Positions 9,657-24,373 of a stretch of DNA of 64,000 nt are shown one piece after another (position 1 is the first letter of the stretch; each line of letters opens with the position of its first letter). Both the position numbers and the translations under genes were made by a program. This DNA comes from Eurosta solidaginis. Taxonomy: Eukaryota > Arthropoda > Insecta > Diptera > Tephritidae. The notes under the pieces were generated by a model that did no database searches, had not been told where the DNA came from, and saw only the letters and a list, made by a program, of their open reading frames with translations. The stretch spans positions 173,188,083-173,252,082 of the forward strand of contig NC_090323.1 in the NCBI RefSeq assembly GCF_040869045.1. The letters are read 5' to 3'.

Positions 9657-12600
9657 GTGTCACTTCTACTGGGTAATGAATTTTTTTAATGAAATTTCAC
9701 TAACAAAATTTGAACTTATGTACTCCAAAGTATTTTGACGTCACATCTACCGGGAAATGAATTTTTTTACTGAAATTGCACTAACAAAATTTGAACTTAT
9801 GTGCTCCAAAGTATTTTGACGCCTCTTCTAACGGAACTTGAATTTTTTATTGAAGCTTCACTAACAAAATTTGAACTTATGTGCTCCAAAGTATTTTGAC
9901 GTCACTTCAACCGGGAAATGAATTTTTTTACTGAAATTGCACTAACAAAATTTGAACTTATGTGCTCCAAAGTATTTTGACGCCTCTTCTAACGGAACTT
10001 GAATTTTTTATTGAAGCTTCACTAACAAAATTTGAACTTATGTGCTCCAAAGTATTTTGACGTCACTTCTACCGAGAAATGAATTTTTTTACAGAAATTG
10101 CACTAACAAAATTTGAACTTATGTGCTCCAAAGTATTTTGACGCCTCTTCTAACGGAACTTGAATTTTTTATTGAACTTTCACTAGAAAAATTTGAACTT
10201 ATGTGCTGCGAAGTATTCTGACGTCACTTCTGCCGGGAAATGAAATTTTTTAATGCAATTTCACTAACAAAATTTGAACTTATGTGCTCCAAAGTATTTT
10301 GAAGCCTCTTCTAACGGAACTTAAATTTTTTATTGAACTTTCACTAGAAAAATTTGAACTTATGTGCTGCGCAGTATTCTGACGTCACTTCTGCCGGGAA
10401 ATGAATTTTTTTAATGAAATTTCACTAACAAGATTTGAACTTATGTGCTCCAAAGTATTTCGACGCCTCTTCTAACGGAACTTGAATTTTTTATTGAACT
10501 TTCACTAGAAAAATTTGAACTTATGTGCTGCGAAGTATTCTGACGCCACTTCTGCCGGGAAATGAATTTTTTTAATGAAATTTCACTAACAAAATTTGAA
10601 CTTATGTGCTCCAAAGTATTTTGACGCCTCTTCTAACGGAACTTGAATTTTTTATTGAACTTTCGCTAGAAAAATTTGAACTTATGTGCTGCGATGTATT
10701 CTGACGTCACTTCTGCCGGGAAATGAATTTTTTTAATGAAATTTCACTAAAAAAATTTGAACTTATGTACTCCAAAGTATTTTGACGTCACTTCTACCGG
10801 GAAATGAATTTTTTTACTGAAATTTCACTAACAAAACTTGAATTTATGTGCTGCAAAGTATTTTGACGTCACTTCTACCGAGAAATGAATTTTTTTACTG
10901 AAATTTCACTAACAAAACTTGAATTTATGCGCTGCGAAGTATTCTGACGTCACTTCTGCCGGGAAATGAATTTTTTTAATGAAATTTCACTAACAAAATT
11001 TGAACTTATGTGCTCCAAAGTATTTTGACGCCTCTTCTAACGGAACTTGAATTTTTTATTGAACTTTCACTAGAAAAATTTGAACTTATGCGCTGCGAAG
11101 TATTCTGACGTCACTTCTGCCGGGAAATGAATTTTTTTAATGAAATTTCACTAACAAAATTTGAACTTATGTGCACCAAAGTATTTTGGCGCCTCTTCTA
11201 ACGGAACTTGAATTTTTATTGAACTTTCACTAGAAAAATTTGAACTTATGCGCTGCGAAGTATTCTGACGTCACTTCTGTCGGGAAATGAATTTTTTTAA
11301 TGAAATTTCGTTAACAAAATTTTAACTTATGTACTCCAAAGTATTTTGACGTCACTTCTACCGGGAAATGAATTTTTTTAATGAAATTTCACTAACAAAA
11401 TTTGAACTTATGTGCTCCAAAGTATTTTGACGCCTCTTCTAACGGAACTTGAATTTTTTATTGAACTTTCACTAGAAAAATTTGAACTTATGTGCTGCGA
11501 AGTATTCTGACGTCACTTCTGCCGGGAAATGAATTTTTTTAATGAAATTTCGTTAACAAAATTTTAATTTATATACTCCAAAGTATTTTGACGTCACTTC
11601 TACCGGGAAATGAATTTTTTTAATGAAATTTCACTAACAAAATTTGAACTTATGTGCTCCAAAGTATTTTGACGCTTCTTCTAACGGAACTTGAATTTTT
11701 TATTGAACTTTCACTAGAAAAATTTGAACTTATGTGCTGCGAAGTATTCTGACGTCACTTCTGCCGGGAAATGAATTTTTTTAATGAAATTTCACTAACA
11801 AAATTTGAACTTATGTGCACCAAAGTATTTTGGCGCCTCTTCTAACGGAACTTGAATTTTATTGAACTTTCACTAGAAAAATTTGAACTTATGTGCTGCG
11901 AAGTATTCTGACGTCACTTCTGCCGGGAAATGAATTTTTTTAATGAAATTTCACTAACAAAATTTGAACTTATGTGCTCCAAAGTATTTTGACGCCTCTT
12001 CTAACGGAACTTGAATTTTTTATTGAACTTTCAGTAGAAAAATTTGAACTTATGCGCTGCGAAGTATTCTGACGTCACTTCTGCCGGGAAATGAATTTTT
12101 TTAATGAAATTTCACTAACAAAATTTGAACTTATGTGCTCCAAAGTATTTTGACGCCTCTTCTAACGGAACTTGAATTTTTTATTGAACTTTCACTAGAA
12201 AAATTTGAACTTATGCGCTGCGAAGTATTCTGACGTCACTTCTGCCGGGAAATGAAGTTTTTTAATGAAATTTCACTAACAAAATTTGAACTTATGTGCT
12301 CCAAAGTATTTTGACGCCTCTTCTAACGGAACTTGAATTTTTTATTGAACTTTCACTAGAAAAATTTGAACTTATGTGCTGCGAAGTATTCTGACGTCAC
12401 TTCTGCCGGGAAATGAATTTTTTTAATGAAATTTCACTAACAAAATTTAAACTTATGTACTCCAAAGTATTTTGACGTCACTTCTACCGGGAAATGAATT
12501 TTTTTAATGAAATTTCACTAATAAAATTTGAACTTATGTACTCCAAAGTATTTTGACCTCACTTCTACCGGGAAATGAATTTTTTTACTTAAATTTCACT

Positions 12601-15600
12601 AACAAAACTTGAACTTATGTGCTCCAAAGTATTTTGACGTCACTTCTGCCGGGAAATGAATTTTTTTAATGAAATTTCGTTAACAAAATTTTAACTTATG
12701 TACTCCAGAGTATTTTGACGTCACTTCTACCGGGAAATGAATTTTTTTAATGAAATTTCACTAACAAAATTTGAACGTATGTGCACCAAGTATTTTGGCG
12801 CCTCTTCTAACGGAACTTGAATTTTTTATTGAACTTTCACTAGAAAAATTTGAACTTATGTGCTGCGAAGTATTCTGACGTCACTTCTGCCGGGAAATGA
12901 ATTTTTTTAATGAAATTTCACTAACAAAATTTGAACTTATGTGCTCCAAAGTATTTTGACGCCTCTTCTAACGGAACTTGAATTTTTTATTGAACTTTCA
13001 CTAGAAAAATTTGAACTTATGCGCTGCGAAGTATTTTGACGTCACTTCTTCCGGGAAATGAATTTTTTTAATGAAATTTCACTAACAAAATTTGAACTTA
13101 TGTGCTCCAAAGTATTTTGACGCCTCTTCTAACGGAACTTGAATTTTTTATTGAACTTTCACTAGAAAAATTTGAACTTATGCGCTGCGAAGTATTCTGA
13201 CGTCACTTCTTCCGGGAAATGAATTTTTTTAATGAAATTTCACTAACAAAATTTGAACTTATGTGCTCCAAAGTATTTTGACGCCTCTTCTAACGGAACT
13301 TGAATTTTTTATTGAACTTTCACTAGAAAAATTTGAACTTATGCGCTGCGAAGTATTCTGACGTCACTTCTGCCGGGAAATGAATTTTTTTAATGAAATT
13401 TCACTAACAAAATTTGAACTTATGTGCTCCAAAGTATTTTGACGCCTCTTCTAACGGAACTTGAATTTTTTATTGAACTTTCACTAGAAAAATTTGAACT
13501 TATGCGCTGCGAAGTATTCTGACGTCACTTCTTCCGGGAAATGAATTTTTTTAATGAAATTTCGTTAACAAAATTTTAACTTATGTACTCCAAAGTATTT
13601 TGACGTCACTTCTACCGGGAAATGAATTTTTTTTAATGAAATTTCACTAACAAAATTTGAACTTATGTGCTCCAAAGTATTTTGACGCCTCTTCTAACGG
13701 AACTTGAATTTTTTATTGAACTTTCACTAGAAAAATTTGAACTTATGTGCTGCGAAGTATTCTGACGTCACTTCTGCCGGGAAATGAATTTTTTTAATGA
13801 AATTTCGTTAACAAAATTTTAACTTATGTGCTCCAAAGTATTTTGACGCCTCTTCTAACGGAACTAGAATTTTTTATTGAACTTTCACTAGAAAAATTTG
13901 AACTTATGTGCTGCGAAGTATTCTGACGTCACTTCTGCCGGGAAATGAATTTTTTTAATGAAATTTCGTTAACAAAATTTTAACTTATGTACTCCAAAGT
14001 ATTTTGACGTCACTTCTACCGGGAAATGAATTTTTTTAATGAAATTTCACTAACAAAATTTGAACTTATGTGCTCCAAAGTATTTTGACGCCTCTTCTAA
14101 CGGAACTTGAATTTTTTATTGAACTTTCACTAGAAAAATTTGAACTTATGTGCTGCGAAGATTCTGACGTCACTTCTGCCGGGAAATGAATTTTTTTAAT
14201 GAAATTTCACTAACAAAATTTGAACTTATGTGCACCAAAGTATTTTGGCGCCTCTTCTAACGGAACTTGAATTTTTTATTGAACTTTCACTAGAAAAATT
14301 TGAACTTATGTGCTGCGAATTATTCTGACGTCACTTCTGCCGGGAAATGAATTTTTTTAATGAAGTTTCACTAACAAAATTTGAACTTATGTGCTCCAAA
14401 GTATTTTGACGCCTCTTCTAACGGAACTTGAAATTTTTATTGAACTTTCACTAGAAAAATTTGAACTTATGCGCTGCGAAGTATTCTGACGTCACTTCTG
14501 CCGGGAAATGAATTTTTTTAATGAAATTTCACTAACAAAATTTGAACTTATATGCTCCAAAGTATTTTGACGCCTCTTCTAACGGAACTTGAATTTTTTA
14601 TTGAACTTTCACTAGAAAAATTTGAACTTATGCGCTGCGAAGTATTCTGACGTCACTTCTGCCGGGAAATTAATTTTTTTAATGAAATTTCACTAACAAA
14701 ATTTGAACTTATGTGCACCAAAGTATTTTGGCGCCTCTTCTAACGGAACTTGAATTTTTTATTGAACTTTCACTAGAAAAATTTGAACTTATGTGCTGCG
14801 AATTATTCTGACGTCACTTCTGCCGGGAAATGAATTTTTTTAATGAAATTTCACTAACAAAATTTGAACTTATGTGCTCCAAAGTATTTTGACGCCTCTT
14901 CTAACGGAGCTTGAATTTTTTATTGAACTTTCACTATAAAAATGTGAACTTATGCGCTGCGAAGTATTCTGACGTCACTTCTGCCGGGAAATGAATTTTT
15001 TTAATGAAATTTCGTTAACAAAATTTTAACTTATGTACTCCAAAGTATTTTGACGTCACTTCTACCGGGAAATGAATTTTTTTAATGAAATTTCACTAAC
15101 AAAATTTGAACTTATGTGCTCCAAAGTATTTTGACGCCTCTTCTAACGGAACTTGAATTTTTTATTGAACTTTCACTAGAAAAATTTGAACTTATGTGCT
15201 GCGAAGTATTCTGACGTCACTTCTGCCGGGAAATGAATTTTTTTAATGAAATTTCACTAACAAAATTTGAACTTATGTGCACCAAAGTATTTTGGCGCCT
15301 CTTCTAACGGAACTTGAATATTTTATTGAACTTTCACTAGAAAAATTTGAACTTATGTGCTGCGAAGTATTCTGACGTCACTTCTGCCGTGAAATGAATT
15401 TTTTTAATGAAATTTCACTAACAAAATTTGAACTTATGTGCTCCAAAGTATTTTGACGCCTCTTCTAACGGAACTTGAATTTTTATTGAACTTTCACTAG
15501 AAAAATTTGAACTTATGCGCTGCGAAGTATTCTGACGTCACTTCTGCCGGGAAATGAATTTTTTTAATGAAATTTCACTAACAAAATTTGAACTTATGTG

Positions 15601-18600
15601 CTCCAAAGTATTTTGACGCCTCTTCTAACGGAACTTGAATTTTTTATTGAACTTTCACTAGAAAAATTTGAACTTATGCGCTGCGAAGTATTCTGACGTC
15701 ACTTCTGCCGGGAAATGAATTTTTTTAATGAAATTTCACTAACAAAATTTGAACTTATGTGCTCCAAAGTATTTTGACGCCTCTTCTAACGGAACTTGAA
15801 TTTTTTATTGAACTTTCACTAGAAAAATTTGAACTTATGTGCTGCGAAGTATTCTGACGTCACTTCTGCCGAGAAATGAATTTTTTTAATGAAATTTCAC
15901 TAACAAAATTTGAACTTATGTACTCCAAAGTATTTGGACGTCACTTCTACCGGGAAATGAATTTTTTTAATGAAATTTCACTAACAAAATTTGAACTTAT
16001 GTACTCCAAAGTATTTTGACGTCACTTATACCGGGAAATGAATTTTTTTTACTGAAATTTCACTAACAAAACTTGAACTTATGTGCTCCAAAGTATTTTG
16101 ACGCCACTTCTGCCGGGAAATGAATTTGTTTAATGAAATTTCGTTAACAAAATTTTAACTTATGTACTCCAAAGTATTTTGACGTCACTTCTACCGAGAA
16201 ATGAATTTTTTTACTGAAATTGCACTAACGAAATTTGAACTTATATGCTCCAAAGTACTTTGACGTCTCTTCTAACGGGACTTGAATTTTTATACTGAAA
16301 TTTCACTAGAAAAATTTGAACTTATGTGCTGCGAAGTATTCTGACGTCACTTCTGCCGGAAAATGAATTTTTTTAATGAAATTTCACTAACAAAATTTGA
16401 ACTTATGTGCTCCAAAGTATTTTGACGCCTCTTCTAACGGAACTAGAATTTTTTATTGAACTTTCACTAGAAAAATTTGAACTTATGTGCTGCGAAGTAT
16501 TCTGACGTCACTTCTGCCGGGAAATGAATTTTTTTTAATGAAATTTCGTTAACAAAATTTTAACTTATGTACTTCAAAGTATTTTGACGTCACTTCTACC
16601 GGGAAATGAATTTTTATAATGAAATTTCACTAACAAAATTTGAACTTATGTGCTCCAAAGTATCTTGACGCCTCTTCTAACGGAACTTGAATTTTTTATT
16701 GAACTTTCACTAGAAAAATTTGAACTTATGCGCTGCGAAGTATTCTGACGTCACTTCTGCCGGGAAATGAATTTTTTTAATGAAATTTCACTAACAAAAT
16801 TTGAACTTATGTGCTCCAAAGTATTTTGACGCCTCTTCTAACGGAACTTGAATTTTTTATTGAACTTTCACTAGAAAAATTTGAACTTATGTGCTGCGAA
16901 GTATTCTGACGTCACTTCTGCCGGGAAATGAATTTTTTTAATGAAATTTCGTTAACAAAATTTTAACTTATGTGCTCCAAAGTATTTTGACGCCTCTTCT
17001 AACGGAACTTGAATTTTTTATTGAACTTTCACTAGAAAAATTTGAACTTATGTGCTGCGAAGTATTCTGACGTCACTTCTGCCGGGAAATGAATTTTTTT
17101 AAAGAAATTTCGTTAACAAAATTTTAACTTATGTGCTCCAAAGTATTTTGACGCCTCTTCTAACGGAACTAGGATTTTTTATTGAACTTTCACTAGAAAA
17201 ATTTGAACTTATGTGCTGCGAAGTATTCTGACGTCACTTCTGCCGGGAAATGAATTTTTTTAATGAAATTTCGTTAACAAAATTTTAACTTATGTACTCC
17301 AAAATATTTTGACGTCACTTCTACCGGGAAATGAATTTTTTTAATGAAATTTCACTAACAAAATTTGAACTTATGTGCTCCAAAATATTTTGACGCCTCT
17401 TCTAACGGAACTTGAATTTTTTATTGAACTTTCACTAGAAAAATTTGAACTTATGTGCTGCGAAGTATTCTGACGTCACTTCTGCCAGGGAAATGAATTT
17501 TTTTAATGAAATTTCACTAACAAAATTTGAACTTATGTGCACCAAAGTATTTTGGCGCCTCTTCTAACGGAACTTGAATTTTTTATTGAACTTTCATTAA
17601 AAAAATTTGAACTTATGTGCTGCGAAGTATTCTGACGTCACTTCTGCCGGGAAATGAATTTTTTTAATGAAATTTCACTAACAAAATTTGAACTTATGTG
17701 CTCCAAAGTATTTTGACGCCTCTTCTAAGGGAACTTGAATTTTTTATTGAACTTTCACTAGAAAAATTTGAACTTATGCGCTGCGAAGTATTCTGACGTC
17801 ACTTCTGCCGGGAAATGAATTTTTTTAATGAAATTTCACTAACAAAATTTGAACTTATGTGCTCCAAAGTATTTTGACGCCTCTTCTAACGGAACTTGAA
17901 TTTTTTATTGAACTTTCACTAGAAAAATTTGAACTTATGTGCTGCGAAGTATTCTGACGTCACTTCTGCCGGGAAATGAATTTTTTCAATTAAATTTCAC
18001 TAACAAAATTTGAACTTATGTGCTCCAAAGTATTTTGACGCCTCTTCTAACGGAACTTGAATTTTTTATTGAACTTTCACTAGAAAAATTTGAACTTATG
18101 TGCTGCGAAGTATTCTAACGTCACTTCTGCCGAGAAATGAATTTTTTTAATGAAATTTCACTAACAAAATTTGAACTTATGTACTCCAAAGTATTTTAAA
18201 GTCACTTCTACCGGGAAATGAATTTTTTTAATGAAATTTCACTAACAAAATTTGAACTTATGTACTCCAAAGTATTTTGACGTCACTTCTACCGGGAAAT
18301 GAATTTTTTTACTGAAATTTCACTAACAAAACTTGAACTTATGTGCTCCAAAGTATTTTGACGTCACTTCTGCCGGGAAATGAATTTTTTTAATGAAATT
18401 TCGTTAACAAAATTTTAACTTATGTACTCCAAAGTATTTTGACGTAACTTCTACCGAGAAATGAATTTTTTTACTGAAATTGCACTAACGAAATTTGAAC
18501 TTATATGCTCCAAAGTACTTTGATGTCTCTTCTAACGGGACTTGAATTTTTATACTGAAATTTCACTAGAAAAATTTGAACTTATGTGCTGCGAAGTATT

Positions 18601-21600
18601 CTGACGTCACTTCTGCCGGAAAATGAATTTTTTTAATGAAATTTCACTAACAAAATTTGAACTTATGTGCTCCAAAGTATTTTGACGCCTCTTCTAACGG
18701 AACTAGAATTTTTTATTGAACTTTCACTAGAAAAATTTGAACTTATGTGCTGCGAAGTATTCTGACGTCACTTCTGCCGGGAAATGAATTTTTTTTAATG
18801 AAATTTCGTTAACAAGATTTTAACTTATGTACTCCAAAGTATTTTGACGTCACTTCTACCGGGAAATGAATTTTTATAATGAAATTTCACTAACAAAATT
18901 TGAACTTATGTGCTCCAAAGTATTTGAACGCCTCTTCTAACAGAACTTGAATTTTTTATTGAACTTTCACTAGAAAAATTTGAACTTATGCGCTGCGAAG
19001 TATTCTGACGTCACTTCTGCCGGGAAATGAATTTTTTTAATGAAATTTCACTAACAAAATTTGAACTTATGTGCTCCAAAGTATTTTGACGCCTCTTCTA
19101 ACGGAACCTGAATTTTTTATTGAACTTTCACTAGAAAAATTTTAACTTATGCGCTGCGAAGTATTCTGACGTCACTTCTGCCGGGAAATGAATTTTTTTA
19201 ATGAAATTTCACTAACAAAATTTGAACTTATGTGCTCCAAAGTATTTTGACGCCTCTTCTAACGGAACTTGAATTTTTTATTGAACTTTCACTAGAAAAA
19301 TTTGAACTTATGTGCTGCGAAGTATTCTGACGTCACTTCTGCCGGGAAATGAATTTTTTTAATGAAATTTCACTAACAAAATTTGAACTTATGTACTCCA
19401 AAGTATTTTGACGTCACTTCTACCGGGAAATGAATTTTTTTAATAAAATTTCACTAACAAAATTTGAACTTATGTACTCCAAAGTATTTTGACGTCACTT
19501 CTACCGGGAAATGCATTTTTTTACTGAAATTTCACTAACAAAATTTGAACTTATGTGCTCCAAAGTATTTTGACGCCTATTCTAACGGAACTTGAATTTT
19601 TTATTGAACTTTCACTAGAAAAATTTGGACTTATGTGCTGCGAAGTATTCTGACGTCACTTCTGCCGGGAAATGAATTTTTTTAATGAAATTTCATTTAA
19701 AAAATTTGAACTTATGTACTCCAAAGTATTTTGACGTCACTTCTACCAGGAAATGAATTTTTTTAATGAAATTTCACTAAGAAAATTTGAACTTATGTGC
19801 TCCAAAGTATTTTGAAGCCTCTTCTAACGGATCTTAAATTGTTTATTGAACCTTCACTAGAAAAATTTGAACTTATGTGCTGCGAAGTATTCTGACGTCA
19901 CTTCTGCCGGGAAATGAATTTTTTTAATGAAATTTCACTAACAAAATTTGAACTTATGTGCTCCAAAGCATTTTGACGCCTCTTCTAACGGAACTTGAAT
20001 TTTTTATTGAACTTTCACTAGAAAAATTTGAACTTATGCGCTGCGAAGTATTCTGACGTCACTTCTGCCGGGAAATGAATTTTTTTAATGAAATTTCACT
20101 AACAAAATTTGAACTTATGTGCTCCAAAGTATTTTGACGCCTCTTCTAACGGAACTTGAATTTTTTATTGAACTTTCACTAGAAAAATTTGAACTTATGT
20201 GCTCCAAAGTATTTTGACGCCACTTCTACCGAGAAATGAATTTTTTTACTGAAATTGCACTAACAAAATTTGAACTTATGTGCTCCAAAGTATTTTGAAG
20301 CCTCTTCTAACGGAACTTGAATTTTTTATTGAACTTTCACTAGAAAAATTTGAACTTATGTGCTGCGAAGTATTCTGACGTCACTTCTGCCGGGAAATGA
20401 ATTTTTTTAATGAAATTTCACTAACAAAATTTGAACTTATGTGCTCCAAAGTATTTTGACGCCTCTTCTAACGGAACTTGAATTTTTTATTGAACTTTCA
20501 CTAGAAAAATTTGAACTTATGTGCTCCAAAGAATTTTGACGCCACTTCTACCGAGAAATTAATTTTTTTACTGAAATTGCACTAACAAAATTTGAACTTA
20601 TGTGCTCCAAAGTATTTTGAAGCCTCTTCTAACGGAACTTGAATTTTTTATTGAACTTTCACTAGAAAAATTTGAACTTATGTGCTGCGAAGTATTCTGA
20701 CGTCACTTCTGCCGGGAAATGAATTTTTTTAATGAAATTTCACTAACAAAATTTGAACTTATGTGCTTCAAAGTATTTTGAAGCCTCTTCTAACGGATCT
20801 TAAATTGTTTATTGAACTTTCACTAGAAAAATTTGAACTTATGTGCTGCGAAGTATTCTGACGTCACTTCTGCCGGGAAATGCATTTTTTTAATGAAATT
20901 TCACTAACAAAATTTGAACTTATGTGCTCCAAAGTATTTTGACGCCTCTTCTAACGGAACTTGATTTTTTTATTGAACTTTCACTAGAAAAATTTGAACT
21001 TATGTGCTCCAAAGTATTTTGACGCCACTTCTACCGGGAAATGAATTGTTTACTGAAATTTCACTAACAAAATTTGAACTTATGTGCTCCAAAGTATTTA
21101 GAAGCCTCTTCTAACGGAACTTGAATTTTTTATTGAACTTTCACTAGAAAAATTTGAACTTATGTGCTGCGAAGTATTCTGACGTCACTTCTGCCGGGAA
21201 ATGAATTTTTTTAATGAAATTTCACTAACAAAATTTGAACTTATGTGCTCCAAAGTATTTTGAAGCCTCTTCTAACGGATCTTAAATTGTTTATTGAACT
21301 TATGTGCTGCGAAGTATTCTGACGTCACTTCTGTCGGGAAATGAATTTTTTTAATGAAATTTCACTAACAAAATTTGAACTTATGTGCTCCAAAGTATTT
21401 TGACGCCTCTTCTAACGGAACTTGAATTTTTTATTGAACTTTCACTAGAAAAATTTAACTTATGTGCTGCGCAGTATTCTGACGTCACTTCTGCCGGGAA
21501 ATGAATTTTTTTAATGAAATTTCACTAACAAGATTTGAACTTATGTGCTCCAAAGTATTTCGACGCCTCTTCTAACGGAACTTGAATTTTTTATTGAACT

Positions 21601-23638
21601 TTCACTAGAAAAATTTGAACTTATGTGCTGCGAAGTATTCTGACGCCACTTCTGCCGGGAAATGAATTTTTTTAATGAAATTTCACTAACAAAATTTGAA
21701 CTTATGTGCTCCAAAGTATTTTGACGCCTCTTCTAACGGAAATTGAATTTTTTATTGAACTTTCACTAGAAAAATTTGAACTTATGTGCTGCGAAGTATT
21801 CTGACGTCACTTCTTCCGGGAAATGAATTTTTTTAATGAAATTTCACTAAAACAATTTGAACTTATGTACTCCAAAGTATTTTGACGTCACTTCTACCGG
21901 GAAATGAATTTTTTTACTGAAATTTCACTAACAAAACTTGAACTTATGTGCTCCAAAGTATTCTGACGCCTCTTCTAACGGAACTTGAATTTTTTATTGA
22001 ACTTTCACTAGAAAAATTTGAACGTATATGCTGCGAAGTATTCTGATGTCACTTCTGCCAGGAAATGAATTTTTTTAATGAAATTTCACTAAAACAATTT
22101 GAACTTATGTACTCCAAAGTATTTTGACGTCACTTCTACCGGGAAATGAATTTTTTTACTGAAATTTCACTAACAAAACTTGAACTTATGTGCTCCAAAG
22201 TATTTTGACGTCACTTCTACCGAGAAATGAAATTTTTTACTGAAATTGCACTAACGAAATTTGAACTTATATGCTCCAAAGTACTTTGACGTCTCTTCTA
22301 ACGGGACTTGAATTTTTATACTGAAATTTCACTAGAAAAATTTTATGTGCTGCGGAGTATTCTGACGTCACTTCTGCCGGAAAATTAATTTTTTTAATGA
22401 AATTTCACTAACAAAATTTGAACCTATGTGCTCCAAAGTATTTTGGCGCCTCTTCTAACGGAACTTGAATTTTTTATTGAACTTTCACTAGAAAAATTTG
22501 AACTTATGTGCTGCGAAGTATTCTGACGTCACTTCTGCCGGGAAATGAATTTTTTAATGAAATTTCGTTAACAAAATTTTAACTTATGTACTCCAAAGTA
22601 TTTTGACGTCACTTCTACCGGGAAATGAATTTTTTTAATGAAACTTCACTAACAAAATTTGAACTTATGTGCTCCAAAGTATTTTGACGCCTCTTCTAAC
22701 GGAACTTGAATTTTTTATTGAACTTTCACTAGAAAAATTTGAACTTATGTGCTGCGAAGTATTCTGACGTCACTTCTGACGGGAAATGAACTTTTTTAAT
22801 GAAATTTCACTAACAAAATTTGAACTTATGTGCTCCAAAGTATTTTGGCGCCTCTTCTAACGGAACTTGAATTTTCACTACAAAAATTTGAACTTATGTG
22901 CTGCGAAGTATTCTGACGTCACTTCTGCCGGGAAATGAATTTTTTTAATGAAATTTCACTAAAAAAATTTGAACTTATGTGCTCCAAAATATTTTGACGT
23001 CACTTCTACCGGGAAATGAATTTTTTTAATGAAATTTCACTAACAAAATTTGAACTTATGTGCTCCAAAGTATTCTGACGCCTCTTCTAACGGAACTTGA
23101 ATTTTTTATTGAACTTTCACTAGAAAAATTTGAACGTATATGCTGCGAAGTATTCTGATGTCACTTCTGCCGGGAAATGAATTTTTTTAATGAAATTTCA
23201 CTAACAAAATTTGAACTTATGTGCTCCAAAGTATTCTGACGCCTTTTCTAACGGAACTTGAATTTTTTATTGAACTTTCACTAGAAAAATTTGAACTTAT
23301 GTGCTGCGAAGTATTCTGACGTCACTTCTGCCGCGAAATGAATTTTTTTAATGAAATTTGACGCCTCTTCTAACGGAACTTGAATTTTTTATTGAACTTT
23401 CACTAGAAAAATTTGAACTTATGTGCTGCGAAGTATTCTGACGTCACTTCTGCCGGGAAATGAATTTTTTTAACGAAATTTCACTAACAAAATTTGAACT
23501 TATGTGCTCCAAAGTATTTTGACGCCTCTTCTAACGGAACTTGAATTTTTTATTGAACTTTCACTAGAAAAATTTGAACTTATGTGCTCCAAAGTATTTT
23601 GACGTCACTTCTACCGAGAAATGAATTTTTTTTACTGA
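9657..23638 (+). repeat. Giant satellite: 80/81-bp monomers in a 161-bp dimer
   Basis: An almost uninterrupted tandem array of about 14 kb, or roughly 170 monomers by length. Type A (80 bp) has gtgctccaaagtattttgac, gcctcttctaacggaac and gaactttcactagaaa. Type B (81 bp) has gtgctgcgaagtattctgac, gtcacttctgccggg and tttcactaacaaaat. A and B alternate through most of the array. A third type has gtactccaaag, gtcacttctaccggg and sometimes tttcgttaac. Left-edge monomers lack the B form. Open frames are incidental. Confidence 0.97.
15840..18100 (+). repeat. About 2.26-kb higher-order block, repeated once to the right
   Basis: Rare variants recur in the same order at a constant offset. The ttatatgctccaaagtactt variant is at 16241 and 18501, and the gaatttttataatg variant following a gttaac monomer is near 16610 and 18870. 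Both offsets are 2260 bp, about 14 dimers. This indicates a block duplication inside the satellite. The exact ends need alignment. A third copy of the first variant lies at 22267 without the full block. Confidence 0.75.
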
Positions 23639-23958
23639 ATTGCGAATATCTCGATCCATGCGCCACCTAGCGGCGATTTTTTGATAGGTCGCTTTCTATT
23701 CTTGCATGTATTATGTGTTCCAAATATGAGCCAAATCGGACCATAAATGCGAATTTTGCGAATATCTAGATCCTTGCGCCACCTAGCGGCGATTTTTTGT
23801 TTATTATTGCATTGTCATCGGGTTCTAAACTATATTCCAAGTTTCAAGCTTGTAGCTTATCGGGATGTTACTTAAATTTCAATTACAAGATTCGTTCACA
23901 ACGGCCGTGCATGCGGCCGTGCAGCCTGTCAACTCAAGCTAAATAAAACCGTTTAAAA
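23639..23958 (+). repeat. Satellite-source repeat, right flank of the main array
   Basis: The satellite breaks off mid-monomer (ttactgaat) into tgcgaatatctcgatcc of the 118-bp unit. Then come 'gcgccacctagcgg', the long tail with 'ttccaagtttcaagcttgta', and 'ctaaataaaaccgtttaaa'. The unit order and strand are the same as on the left flank. Confidence 0.85.
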
Positions 23959-24373
23959 ATGTGTCACTTCTATTGGGTAATGAATTTTTTTAATGAAATT
24001 ACACTAACAAAATTTGAACTTATGTATTCCAAAATATTTTGACGTCACTTCTACCGGGAAATGAATTTTTTTAATGTAATTTCACTAACAAAATTTGAAC
24101 TTATGTGCTCCAAAGTATTTTAACGCCTCTTCTAATGGAACTTGAATTTTTATACTGAAATTTCACTAGAAAAATTTGAACTTATGTGCTGCGAAGTATT
24201 CTGACGCCACTTCTGCCGGGAAATGAAATTTCACTAACAAAATTCGAACTTATGTGCTCCAAAATGCTCGTCAAAATGACGTCACTTCTACCGGGAAATG
24301 AATTTTTTACTGAAATTTCACTAACAAAATTTGAACTTATGTGCTCCAAAGTACTTTGACGTCTCTTCTAACG
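23959..24373 (+). repeat. Short satellite block, about five monomers
   Basis: After the second tail the 80-bp monomers restart with the same junction as at 9657 (atgtgtcacttctattggg). They run for about 415 bp and break off at cgtctcttctaacg into the next 118-bp unit. The identical entry junction shows that the tail-to-satellite order is part of the parent unit. Confidence 0.85.

Noticed and set aside
9657..23638. CRISPR-like or phage-type repeat array
   Set aside because: The units are contiguous without unique spacers, and all surrounding sequence is insect-type. This is a satellite.
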